Below, in pieces: positions 11,826 to 22,623 of a DNA stretch of 64,000 bases. Numbering within the stretch: the stretch's first letter is position 1; each line of letters opens with the position of its first letter. The notes beneath the pieces were generated by a model. It saw nothing but the letters and a program-made list of their open reading frames with translations, did no database searches and had not been told where the DNA came from. The stretch lies in assembly GCA_015501055.1 (NCBI GenBank), contig JADNYV010000018.1, forward strand, positions 310,001 through 374,000. Reading direction: 5' to 3'. This stretch comes from Mucidula mucida. Taxonomy: Eukaryota; Basidiomycota; Agaricomycetes; Agaricales; Physalacriaceae. Both the position numbers and the translations under genes were made by a program.

Positions 11826-12626
11826 TCAGTCTCCACCCTTCTTCTTTTTCTCCTCGACAATCTCGACATTGTCGGCTGGTATACCTTTCAGCAGACCAAC
11901 CTCTTCTTCTATCATCTCGAGAACTTCATCGCTGACATCGCCCTGCACAACGATCTCATCCTGACCTTGCGCATTCTTCGTCACAGATGCCCCTGTCGCG
12001 AATTTCGACGCAAACTGTTTGGCCACCTTCTTCAGATCGATCCCAAAGGCTTCCAATCCGTGTATGCTCGTTATATGTTTCCGCTTATTCCGTTCTATTC
12101 TCTTGATTATGACCTGAAGTGGATTCAATGCGATGGTATGAAAGTCAAGCTTGGAATAACGCACTTGCGACGCCATCTTCTTCTTCAATGCAGCATCGGC
12201 TTTCGCCTCGGCCTTGGCTTCCTTCTTAGCCGTGTCCTTTTCAATCTTTTTCTGTGCCTCCAAGCTCAGAGTCTTGACCTTGGCCTCCAACGCCTCTGTT
12301 GACTCGTCGTCCAAAAGCGATCTATACACGATGGGCAACGTACCGTCAGAATAGTACTTGGCATACAGATCCGAATGCTCCTCTTCCAGCCATTCTTTAC
12401 ATCGAGTGATCCGTTCGCCGAACTCGCAGTACTCTGGTGGGTATGTGCACACTAATAACGCGATCAATTCGAATAGTCTTGAACAGCGATGAGAGAATCG
12501 ACCTGAACAGTACAGCACTTGCACAGGAGGAGTAGGTTCTACTGGAGGCGGTGCTTCTGCTTGTTCCTCTGCTGTCGGCGCAGGCGCAGGTGACGGTTCG
12601 CGTTGCTTGTTTTTCTTTGATGGCAT
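11826..12626 (-). CDS. TMA22: TMA22/DENR, SUI1-domain translation factor
   Basis: Density-regulated protein that pairs with Tma20/MCT-1 to recycle 40S subunits and aid reinitiation. It starts MPSKKNKQREPSPAP with a Pro/Ala/Glu-rich head. The DENR N-terminal motif VLYCSVCTYPPEYCEFG is formed across an intron (about 12451-12510) and carries the zinc-binding cysteines. LPIVYRSLLDDES and a Lys/Ala/Glu coiled coil follow. The SUI1/eIF1-like domain has ALNPLQVIIKRIERNKRKH, GLEAFGIDLKKVAKQFASKF and DEIVVQGDVSDEVLEMIEEE. Ends in a Lys-rich tail. Full length. Head to head with the F-box gene, only 54 bp between start codons. Confidence 0.93.
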   Translation of the reverse strand: MPSKKNKQREPSPAPAPTAEEQAEAPPPVEPTPPVQVLYCSGRFSHRCSRLFELIALLVCTYPPEYCEFGERITRCKEWLEEEHSDLYAKYYSDGTLPIVYRSLLDDESTEALEAKVKTLSLEAQKKIEKDTAKKEAKAEAKADAALKKKMASQVRYSKLDFHTIALNPLQVIIKRIERNKRKHITSIHGLEAFGIDLKKVAKQFASKFATGASVTKNAQGQDEIVVQGDVSDEVLEMIEEEVGLLKGIPADNVEIVEEKKKKGGD

Positions 12627-12680
12627 TTGGAAAGGACGATGATAGATGCACAGCCACTGTATTTTCGATCTTTTACCACC

Positions 12681-13886
12681 ATGTTCAAGTTGCCACAAGA
12701 GTTGATAGACCGTATCATCGAATGTGATAAAGACAATGTGACGGCTCTTCGAGAATACTCTCTCGTCTGTCGCTCATGGACTGCCTCCAGTCAGCGACAC
12801 CTCTTTTCCTCAATCTGTTTGGAACCCGGAAATGAACTTAATACCTCCCCGCCTATCCACGATTCCGAATCATTCCTCGTTTCCGGTCCCTTTTCCCGCT
12901 TCGCATCAGTTGCCAGGCGCTCCCCCCACATCCTACGCTACACGAGACGTATCGGACTGTCTCCTCCCAGCCATTACCTCGGCGTCCTCATGGGCCAATT
13001 CGTCGACTGGGTCATGTTCTTGATTCCCGCCTTAACGAACCTTCGCCACATAAGTCTCCAGTTACTTGACTCCATTGGTGAATGGGAGGAGCTGGTTGAT
13101 CGCATGTTCGCATACTTCCGTGAAAAGGAAACCATGCACCATCCATCCTCCATCTCTATCAGCATCGCCGATCCCTTCTTGGCCAACCTTGACTTCTTGC
13201 GCCATATCGCAGTCCGCCGTATCTCCCTAGTAGGAGGCGCAACTTCGGAAGCTGACGATGTGTACATTCCTCCGCAAGGTGATCCAGTAATGTTTGACCA
13301 TTTGCGGACTCTCAGCGTATCGCTGGATCCCGGCGGAATGCACCAATTTGGAGCATGGCTCGCTCGTCAGTCATCTTACATGCCACATCTCGAAGAGTTG
13401 GAATTCTCTGTCAATGACGACGAGGAAATAATAGCAGCGTATAACCTCATCGCAGGAGGTCTTCCGTCCTCCGTGAACATCCTGTCTCTGTATGGGGAAT
13501 GTAATGCTTTCTATTCTAGTATGGAGCTGAAGCAGGCGGTGTTTCCCGCCATCTCTGTCGCACACTTGAAGCTCAGGTTGGACACCAGGTCCACGTCCAA
13601 CTGTGTAGGCGATTGCATTGCTTGGTGGGTCAGCCTCGTTACTTCCATCCGTGCTAGCCGGTTGGCTGTTTGCCCCAGAGTTCTTACGATCTCGTACTTG
13701 GACTCTTCACTTGTCAAAGCGCCTATCGCGGACCTCGACAATCTTATAGCGGCTTTGCCATCGTTGACAACGATTTACGTCGTGGATAATTCTAATCACC
13801 TCATAACCATCGGTAATGCTTCCATGGTTGAAAACGTTGGCGTTCTCTTTCCAAAGACATTTTCGAAAGGGCTGTTTGCATTCTGA
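12681..13886 (+). CDS. F-box protein, intronless
   Basis: A single 401-codon exon, unusual among its spliced neighbours. It starts MFKLPQELIDRIIECDKDN, an F-box helix, then YSLVCRSWTASSQRHLFSSI, the usual second half. The rest is LRR-like: ALTNLRHISLQLLDSIGEWE, FDHLRTLSVSLDPGGMHQF, HLEELEFSVNDDEEI and LDNLIAALPSLTTIYVVDN. Probably a substrate adaptor of an SCF ligase; target unknown. It shares a very short divergent promoter with TMA22. Confidence 0.82.
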   Translation: MFKLPQELIDRIIECDKDNVTALREYSLVCRSWTASSQRHLFSSICLEPGNELNTSPPIHDSESFLVSGPFSRFASVARRSPHILRYTRRIGLSPPSHYLGVLMGQFVDWVMFLIPALTNLRHISLQLLDSIGEWEELVDRMFAYFREKETMHHPSSISISIADPFLANLDFLRHIAVRRISLVGGATSEADDVYIPPQGDPVMFDHLRTLSVSLDPGGMHQFGAWLARQSSYMPHLEELEFSVNDDEEIIAAYNLIAGGLPSSVNILSLYGECNAFYSSMELKQAVFPAISVAHLKLRLDTRSTSNCVGDCIAWWVSLVTSIRASRLAVCPRVLTISYLDSSLVKAPIADLDNLIAALPSLTTIYVVDNSNHLITIGNASMVENVGVLFPKTFSKGLFAF

Positions 13887-14414
13887 AGACATGTCAAGGT
13901 GCATAGAGGCATGGTCACTATCAGCGAGTTTTGCACTACGTCTTTCAAATACAACTACACTTAATCCACTCCTGTTACCTGTAATGTAGATTTAAATAAC
14001 GATTGGCCGTTCTGCTATACCACCATCGCATGCTCGCATTTTTGTCAGGGTTTAAAAACGGGCGTGACGTTTTATACGCCATTCCCAGCGCAGTCTACAT
14101 CTCAGGCCCAACTAGCGCAAAATACTCAACATGATTCAAACAGAACAGACAAGAGGGAGGAGACTCGACTATAGCAAGGTAACAGGATCAGTGTGTATCG
14201 AGGTGGCGAACTCTCCCAAAGTCGAAACAATAAATCTGCGATATCGACTGTCCTATACATCAAGATGCTTGTAGAGTCACTCGATGGCTCAGCGTGGCGT
14301 CGTTGTGGACGTATCTCATCCGCAGCCTGCTGGGATGCTGTGGAGCCCACAGCGCAGAGACGGGCACTTCGTCTCTCTCGACCCAAAATGCGAATTAAAG
14401 CGTACAAAGAATAT
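13887..14414. other. Intergenic between convergent genes
   Basis: Probable 3' UTRs of the F-box and P450 genes. Short open frames here (for example 14193-14432 plus) have no coding signature. Confidence 0.4.
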
Positions 14415-16471
14415 TCACTGCTGGAACCGTGAGATTATTAAAGGACACTGCATGCCGTCTGCCTCCTTTCCAGCGAGATGAGGTCTCGTCAACACTCTAC
14501 CAAGACGTCGACAGATCATAAAAGTAGTAAGATCTATTGACTTACTTGTTAACCTTGAGAATTTGATGGTCAGGATGTGTTTTGAAGGTGAAATTCGTCA
14601 GGAGGATGAACAATAACAGTTTCATCTCAGTGAGCGACAGCCGCATTCCAGTACACGCCTGAAAAACCAAGTCAGTCGCGAACTTTCAAAGTATACTAGA
14701 TTGCTAAACGTACTCGAGGTCCGGCAGAGAACGTGAGCAAATGCGAAAATACACCTGGTTGCTTTGAGACTCTTCTGGGAGACAATCCCAACGATCAGGA
14801 CTAGACAGATGAAATTCAGTCCTGAACAAGTAACAGTGGAACCATAAGGCTTACTTGAACTCCCAAGCATCGTCCCCCCACACCGTCTTGTCCAAATTGA
14901 ACGCCTCCACGCAAATATGAACAAACGTTCCCTTTGGTACAGTGAAGCTCCGTTTCTCAGATTGAGACTTGCCATCCCTTGATCGAACAGAATACATAGT
15001 TGGCACCTCGTCCGTTTCGTAGCTACACGCAGCGACGAATGGACGGGGGGAATCAGGCGCAAGGACTCCCGCAACACATTGTCTAGTAGTCGGAGCGATG
15101 ATACCGCCCTCTGCAAGGAGTCGCCTTCCAAGTCGGAGACATCGCTATCCGCAGGAAGGACGGACAACAGCTCGCTTCTCAACCGGTCCTGTATAGATGG
15201 GTTCTGGGCGAGAAGAACGAGTGTCCAGATTACGGAGAGGGAGGACGTATCTGAGCCGGCGAACATTAGCGTGTTGATGTTGTCAAGAAGATCTCCATCG
15301 GACATCTTGGCTTCGGAAGGGAGAGCAGGGTCCGAGTTGGATTTCACTACAAGCAATTGGTATCATATCGATGGAAAGCGGGAGAGAACTAACACATGAG
15401 AGTAAGCAAGTCATTCCCAGATTGAAGATGTTCATTCTTCTCGTCGTGCGCCAGCTTTCGTTTCTTCTCCTGTATCACTTGACCAGCGATACGATGAATC
15501 GTGGATCGACATTGCTGAGCTACTCTATCCGGCTAAGCCAACTGAACATGAGCTCAACTAACCAAAACGCGTAAGGCCACTTACAAAGAGCCACCTCAAA
15601 AAGGAGAATAGCCGCCATTGTCTCCCACAGACCCTGTTGAGTGGCGCACTTCTGGAACATCTCGACGTAGGCACGGAATAGCACATTAGATTCGTCCTCA
15701 ATCGCGTTGAAATCATAGTCGAACCCTTGCCAAAGCATATTAATAAGTAGTGTTGCTATAACGCGCAAGGCCGTGGACGAACCAGCAAGACCCATGACAT
15801 CAAACGTTGCCCGGCTGATCCAACTGCCAATATCCAACGTCATGGCGCCTTCATCCAAACTCGCCCCCTTCAAGATGTCCAACCACTTCTCCTTGAGCTG
15901 TACACCTTTCTTCAGTACAACCGAGGAGAAGCCCCGCAGATTATGGTTCGAGAACGCGGGGAGGAGGACGCGGCGTGGCGTTGATACACGTGCCCTTCGG
16001 CCGCTAGCATTCCGCACCCGATGAGGCTGGTGATCAGGCGACGCGACAGTGCCGGCTTTTGGTAGAGGTCGGCATTCTTCAGGATGTGCGCCATGGATAC
16101 GGGGTCCATTGTGAGCAGACGCTCTTCCCACTTTGAACGTGTGTCTGTCAGCTGGATATTGGAGGATCGTCGGGGAACGTAGACGTACGGGGAAGGCGCC
16201 ACGGATTCTGACAGAGCGTCCATATCGTTTCTCCAGAAACTCATAGACCTTGTAGCCACTCTGAGCACTAGCCGGGGAAGTTCATGTAAGGATGTGATTT
16301 TCAGTAGAGAGTGCGCGCTCACCCGGTAACGTGCTTGAGATGACTGCCAAAGAAACCGCGCACCGGAGGTCCCGGAAGGTTGTAAAGCGGATTCAACGAC
16401 CGGCGCACGAAGAAGATCGTGCAAATCGTCAAGAGAAGATACACGAATGAAAGAAAGATAGCAGCTAGCAT
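14415..16471 (-). CDS. Cytochrome P450 monooxygenase
   Basis: Microsomal haem-thiolate oxygenase. The N-terminal anchor MLAAIFLSFVYLLLTICTIF is followed by the hinge NPLYNLPGPPVRGFFGSHL. Then MDPVSMAHILKNADLYQKP, GMLAAEGHVYQR and RRVLLPAFSNHNLRG (helix C region), I-helix MFAGSDTSSLSVIWTL (about 15265), K-helix ExxR in NVLRESLRLIPPVHSSLR, and the haem loop FSAGPRACTGMRLS with the Cys ligand, split by an intron at about 14663-14715. The end KVLTRPHLAGKEADGMQCP then LIISRFQQ is typical and stops at TGA 14415-14417. About nine introns, all motifs intact. Substrate cannot be predicted; the family number is not assignable by eye. Confidence 0.93.
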
Positions 16472-16935
16472 TTCGCCATAGCGAGGAGCGGAGACGAGGC
16501 TCTTTGAACTTTATCCGTGCCTCTCCACAGCGCGTAATTCATCCCTCCGAAGCATCCGTTGGCTTATTGTTCTCGTTCGTCTTCTGCATTGATGGACGCG
16601 CAAGAAGCCCCACACGTTTTACATATTCTCATCGAGGTGTTGGAACTTCCTTTCGCAGTTAGCGAGGTCCGTGTCGCCGCAGTTGCAGAGGAAACACAAC
16701 AGAGACACAAAAGAGACGTTTCAAATAAGTCGAGCGAGCTAGCAGGGTCTCGTCTGATGGAGTTCAGTGTTGGCTTGTTGGGACGTGTTGGTAAAAGCAG
16801 AATACAAATTCATCCAACTCTGTTTGTGTTACTCAATGGGGATATCCGATATGCAGAAACAGACTAAGCTTATCACCATGTGCTAATCATCAAGTCTAAG
16901 TACAGTCCCTTTAGCACACTGGAACCACTACGTCT
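16472..16935. other. Intergenic, P450 promoter side and ABC 3' side
   Basis: No gene supported. A plus-strand open frame at 16559-16867 has no domain, no intron pattern and no homology that I recognise. Confidence 0.4.
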
Positions 16936-19480
16936 CTATGCGCCTGTATCGTTAACAAACGCTTTGGCTTGTATATTGTACAATTTTGCGTATTCTCCAT
17001 CTTGCGAGATCAGCGCCTCGTGGCTGCCCGACTCGACGATGGCACCATCCTTCATGCATCTAGACCTGCCTTCGTTACGGCAGAAGAAACGAGGCTGAAA
17101 ATAATGCTTACAGAATAAGGTCTGCGCGCTTTACCAAATGCCCAAACCTATGGGTGATAAATACCATCGTCTTTCCCTCTCTGGCCTTTATCAGATTGTC
17201 GAAGAGATTCATCTCTCCTTCAGAGTCTAATGCGGAGGTGGGCTCATCGACAACGACAAACCTGATGGTCTTTGATCGAAGGCGCATGAAGGTGCGCGAC
17301 CTAGCAACTTGCCAATCAATAAAGGCCAGAACAAAAGGCATGTAACACCTACGCAAGAATCCTCTGTCTCTCTCCACCTGATATCTCGGTATTCTTCTTG
17401 AGTTCTGCCAGTTTCACCGCCAATGGATGCTCTGTATCCGAACTTAACACGTTAGCCATTCGAGGCTCGGCTAACTGTCTCTCGTTCAGGACTGTGTCCT
17501 TCCCAGACTCAAACTTTTCCACACAGTGCGTGGCACCGCCTGATTCGGCGGCCTGGGCAATCATATCGTCGTCTCTCGCCTTGTCGGGATACCCGATGCC
17601 TATATTTTCCCCTAGGGAAAGGGCGAACAGAGAGCTGTCCTGTGTGAGAACAGCCGTGGCACGACGGAGGTCCGATAGGCAGTAGTTTGAGAGAGGTAGA
17701 CCATCAAGAAGAAGAGACTCCGGATCGGACGTCGCGTCGTACAAACGCGTGAGAAGTTTGATGATAGTCGACTTACCGCTCCCGTTCGCGCCGACAACGA
17801 CGACTAACTGGCCAGCAGAAATGGAAACGAGATGTTCGAAAGCGCGGGTTTCAATGTCTTGCTACCTGGGTAGGTGAAAGACACGTTACTATTCCGTGTT
17901 CAGCAAGGCAAAATAAACGAAAGATAAGAAAAGTCACCGAAGGTCAAATGCTATTCCTTCATTGCTTGATTCAGAGTCAATTCCAGCGCGAGGGTAAGCG
18001 ACTGTCCCATCCACAATGACACGAGCCACGTTCTGTAAATCATATAGCGCCCGAAGTTCGGAAGCGGCTGCTTGAGTGGTGGCCACTTCTCGTATGGCGT
18101 TGCGTATGGTCTGACTCATCTTCTCGCAAGTCTTCAAAAGAGAAAACAGGATGGCCGGTGAAAATTTGCCGGGGCTCAGCATCGCAATGATGGCGATGTA
18201 AACCTGGGAGAAGTTGAGCCCACGAGCAAATCTATGGAAAGTTCCACAACGCACTATGTTAGAGTCTCTGAGAACGACTGAAGCGATATCATTCAGCGGG
18301 GTCGATCTCAGCATATACATCTGTCGAGGAGACTCGTCGGACAAGCCCTTGCTACGCAGGATGGCAGAAGATCGTTTGTATTCTAGTATGAAGAACTGGT
18401 TGAGTTCTGGTATTGAAGGTGAAAACCAACATACCATCCAAGATGTACGACACGAGGGTACTAGACAGTACTTCGGATCTGAATGTCGGAGCACTCATTG
18501 CAACCAAGCTCTTCGACCGGCGATAATCCGAGTTCTCTGTGTACGAAACATGAGCTAAAGAGCATACATCAACTAATGTCAACGTTGAAACATTCCATGC
18601 ACGCACGTGTAGTATACAACGTACGCCGCGTTACCATGAAGTGGATGGGCTCAGCAAGAGACAGTACCAACAGTACAGGGGAGTTGTCGTCAAGTGCATG
18701 AGAAGGCCGACTTGGGTGATGACTTGTAGGACGGCGACGATCGTCTCGACCACACGGATGACAAGAAGCGACAGAGACTCGAGCCGAATCTTCTTTCTAG
18801 TCAGAGGATCTAAGAATCAGTCAATCAATATGAATCCGAGGTTCTCAGAAAGCGAGAACCCACTCAGCGCTGTCGGGACATCCAGATTCAGGTGAACTGT
18901 AAAACGCCTCCCGTCATTGCTTGATAGATATTCGCCTCAGAAACAACTTACCCTGTATCAATTGGAACTCAAAATGTAGCCTGAAGGCCCTCTTGAGGCG
19001 CGGTTGAGCAACAGTGTCACTGTAAACCAGTAAGAATGGTTACAAGAAATGACTTAAATCGTGATACCGCGCCCAGGACTCGATCGCTGAAATCCCGCTC
19101 ATGAAAACGTGGGCACCCAAATTCCAGCAGATTCTTGCCGCCTCGGGTTTGCCTTGCCGCAAACTTCTTTCAATCTAGCATAAAATCAACAACCATACAA
19201 TAGGAAGGCTAGATAGAGTAGCGCTCACGCATGCCAGCAATTCGTTCGATGTGTGTAGAACAAGCGCAGGGGCCACAATCTCCCATAGTATACACAAAAA
19301 GTAAATAACAGAGATGAGTCGCTCAGCATTATATATATCCCGCGCTACTCGATAATAAATCGAGAATGGGGAGACGAAGCTATCGAAGACTTTGCAGAGA
19401 GCAGGCTTCGTGTCGTTCAAGATCGCAACAGTCCAGATTCCGAGTTGGAGGCGCGTGAGTTGGGGACGGGGCGATGACAT
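16936..19480 (-). CDS. ABC half-transporter (exporter type, one TMD plus one NBD)
   Basis: Starts MSSPRPQLTRLQLGIWTVAI. Membrane segments follow, including LISVIYFLCILWEIVAPALV (about 19290) and VVETIVAVLQVITQVGLLMH (about 18740). The nucleotide-binding domain is complete: Walker A VVVGANGSGKSTIIKLLTRL (about 17790), Q-loop VLTQDSSLFALSLGENI, signature ISGGERQRILA (about 17370), Walker B FVVVDEPTSALD (about 17260) and H-loop VFITHRFGHLVKRADLIL (about 17150). The end GAIVESGSHEALISQDGEYA then KLYNIQAKAFVND stops at TAG 16936-16938. A roughly 60-residue Glu/Lys-rich spacer sits between Q-loop and signature. About ten introns. Substrate unknown; probably plasma- or vacuolar-membrane efflux. Confidence 0.87.
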
Positions 19481-19806
19481 GGCGGGGCAAGGGGAAGGAA
19501 AACAGAAGCTCAGACGAGGATCGATAACACAGAGCGTTTATTATCATGGCGAGGCGCGCGCTTAGTGTGCGTGGAAGTCAGAGTTGATGATGGTTCATGT
19601 GCAAGAGTCATAGACGATCGTGATCCGCAAATTGCATGACTCTTGTTTGTGTGTCCGAGAGCATCTTACCGCCCGAGGTTCGGTCTGACAAGGAAGAATA
19701 ACCGCACGGAGTAGCATTATTCAAAAGAGGTACATTACAGTAGTTGAGCTTTGAAATTCATCGAATGTTAAATAAACATACATAGTGCTGACACAACAAC
19801 GCGTTT
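19481..19806. other. Intergenic between two minus-strand genes
   Basis: Holds the upstream region of the ABC gene and the 3' UTR of the bHLH gene. I see nothing else. Confidence 0.4.
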
Positions 19807-21737
19807 TTAATCATCGGCATCGCCCTCCTCATCCGCATCCTCATCAAGCATCGTACCCCGTCCGAAACCTAAAGTCAAAGACTCGATCTCATCCAAATCC
19901 TTCTCCAGATCCAGCGGCTCGCCTTCCTCCAAGATTCTCGGCGCCGTGGTCACAATCGCACCTCTCAATCGGCCAATCTCATTGCGTAGCTTCGTAATCT
20001 CTTCATCCCGCCTTTCCACCCGCCCCTTCAGCTGCCGTATAAACTCGTTCCCACACATGAGCAACTGCAGCTTGCTCACAGCCTTATTAGGCCCGTCACT
20101 TCCTGCTTTCGGCGGCCCTCGCGGTGGGAGAGCACCGGGAAGCACGGGCTCATCATGGGTACGCCCATCAGAAGGAAGAGGTATAGGTGGGAGCAATCCC
20201 CGAAGCTCGTCGAACGTGGTCTTTAGCGAGTCCCTGCGCTTCTGTTCTGCCGCTTTATGGGAAGTCTTCCGGACCTGTACTACCGGTTGAGCGCCAGTAT
20301 TACTCCGAGAGGGAGCTGAACCAGCTACAGGATCATGTCAATATACTAGGAAGGGAATTTATTTGAAAGGAGACCCACCAGGAAGGATCGCCTTTAGTGT
20401 AGACGACGACGCTCCGCCAGACGTCCTTCTAGCTGCTTTACTGCGCTGAGGTGCTCCCGAGGTAGCCGAAGATTTGCCTTTGTCCTGAGTCACGCAAGGC
20501 GCAAGGTTGTTTGTGTTGTTCACACCTAGCCTTCCGAGGTTCATGATACTAGCCGGCGTAACAGGTGTCAGTGATGGAGATGGTACATTACTTGAAGCAG
20601 TGGACGACGCCGGCAAGATTGCCTGACCGGACGTTGATGCTGGAGGAGGCATGGACAGATCGACGGGGGAGGGAGAATCATCGACGACTTCGTTTCCCAC
20701 AATGCTGCCATTGCGTGAACGCGCGGATCGAAGTAAAGGAGTTGAAGTAGTAGATTTAGAATGGCGAGTACTTCGTTTGGGAGCCGGGGAAGGATTGTAA
20801 GGGCGAATGGCAGGCGACTGCTTCTTCTTTGAAGGTTTTGAGGTCGATTCATCGCCACTTGAGGAAGCAGTGCGCTTATTGCGCTGAATGTACGAATGCT
20901 GGTTTTGCTGGGCACCTAGCCATGGACTCGTCAACGGCGAGATGTCCACATCGATGTCAGCCGAAGAGTTAGATCGAAAGACGATGTGTGCAGGGGCGGA
21001 GGTAGCACCGCGTGGTGGAACAGGATATTGAGGGTTCATAGAATGTGGCATGGGAGTCATAGCCTCTCCATAATTGTCGGCAGTCGGAGGGTCAAGGTAA
21101 TTAAGGACCATGGGAGAGACATATTCGAGCGGCTGATGCTGAGCGCGCAGCTCGGTAGACGAGCCTAGGGATCATCAGGAGGGCTGTGACAGGCATTGAT
21201 GATTAGACGAACCAGGCGTCGGCAATCCATGGAATGTCGCATGTCGCTCACGAACAGGCTCAGTGAGTGGCGTATCATTATTCGCGGGCTGACCGCTGAT
21301 TAGCGCCATCTAGAGAGTATCAGTACTAGAGTATAAGTAACTAACAGACGCGTATGTGAGTTCACCTGTTGCTGAAAGATCTGGTTCTGCAACTGCTGCA
21401 GCTGCTGAAGCTGAGCTAGCTTATACTGCTCTATAATCATCTGAGGATTATTCGCATTGGAATTGGGCGGAAAATGCGTCTGAGAGGGGGAGGCGCCGCT
21501 GAGTGGATGCTGCGGGCTATCTATCCCTTGCATCGACATAAGACTTCCGAGCATCTCCATGTCGAGTTGGGGTGGCATGCCTAGGCCGTGCATCATCGTC
21601 TGGTTGTGCTGGGTATTGTGCGCGGTCTGCTGCATGATGCCCATGTCAGAGTCGTTTTGAAGATGATCCAAGTCAACGGAGGGAAAGAAGGACGACATAT
21701 AGTCCTTTTGGTGGTGGTCGTCAATGTGAGAGTCCAT
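19807..21737 (-). CDS. bHLH transcription factor
   Basis: The basic helix-loop-helix spans the last intron: KTSHKAAEQKRRDSLKTTFD and ELRGLLPPI, a long Pro/Gly loop, then NKAVSKLQLLMCGNEFIRQL and a coiled coil KGRVERRDEEITKLRNEIGR. The His-Glu-Arg pattern of the basic region predicts binding of CACGTG E-boxes. The N-terminal two thirds is disordered: MDSHIDDHHQKDYMSSFFP, a Gln-rich run KLAQLQQLQQLQNQIFQQQ, and Ser/Pro/Thr-rich segments with Lys/Arg clusters (PSKKKQSPAI). The acidic tail ends DEDADEEGDADD. The start at 21737 is the first good ATG; the frame is open to 21929. About four introns. Target genes unknown. Confidence 0.85.
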
Positions 21738-22623
21738 CGCGAAGGCGTCGCTGTCGTCGACAAAACCGTCGTCTTTGTCGTTGAAAAAGATAGAGACGGC
21801 CGTAAATGAACAAGTCGGATCGGGCGGGTCTCCCGATTTGAAATTACAGCCACCGACGCTAATTGCCGTAACAACTACCATGACGAAAGTCGTGCTCTCA
21901 TGGTCTACCTCACCCTCAATGTCCCTCATTCACTTCAAGACAATAAGAGAAATAAGCTGTTATACAACTTGGAACCCATGATTTTGACTACATTTCGTCC
22001 ATTTTCCTCAAACAGGTGTGTCTTTGAGATCTGTCTGCTGAATTCGATTAAGTTTTCGCAAAGGTGTACGGTTAATACCTTATAATATCATCTCATGCTG
22101 CCGCCGAATAAATGCTGCTGTGGTGACCAGTCAATGGACTGCCTCCTGAACCAGAAGGTTGACCTTCTAACCTTTGTCTCTGGACGAACTTCCTTCATAA
22201 TCATGTGACCGTTTTTAAGACATTCAAAAGACGCGTTGTTGAAGCCACTCGTCCTTTGTTTCTATGTCTCTCCCTCTACTTTATTTTGAAGCCCCTACAA
22301 AGTCGGTGGCAAACTTCCTTCTCTGTAACATGTCGTCACTCAAATTCAGCCAGCTATATCTCTAGCCTACTCATCCTGCGAGCAGCATGTGTAGTCCCAA
22401 GGTTCATAACGCTTCTCGACCTTTGCTCATTCAGGTGAGTGAGCCACCTGCTGTCCCCAATGCTAATTGTTCTTCCAGTAATGAATCTCGTCTTCCCGGA
22501 CATGCCCAAGATCATCCCTCTTCCCTTCTGTTCTACCCTCGAGACAGCACGCCTCATCAACCTTCTTTCCCCATAGCTCTCGAAACGCATCAGCTGATCG
22601 GGTATCCCAATATCGACGGAACA
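21738..22623. promoter_or_regulatory. Divergent upstream region, with a likely 5'-UTR intron for the plus-strand gene
   Basis: Lies between the bHLH gene (minus) and the next plus-strand gene. A textbook intron occurs at about 22435-22480 (gtgagt donor, tgctaat branch-like site, ttccag acceptor). It follows a short frame from ATG 22387, and after splicing that frame meets TAA immediately. It therefore looks like an upstream leader with a 15-codon uORF rather than protein-coding sequence. Confidence 0.4.

Noticed and set aside
16559..16867. 102-codon plus-strand frame between P450 and ABC genes
   Set aside because: No recognisable motif; lies in the 5' flank of the P450 gene.
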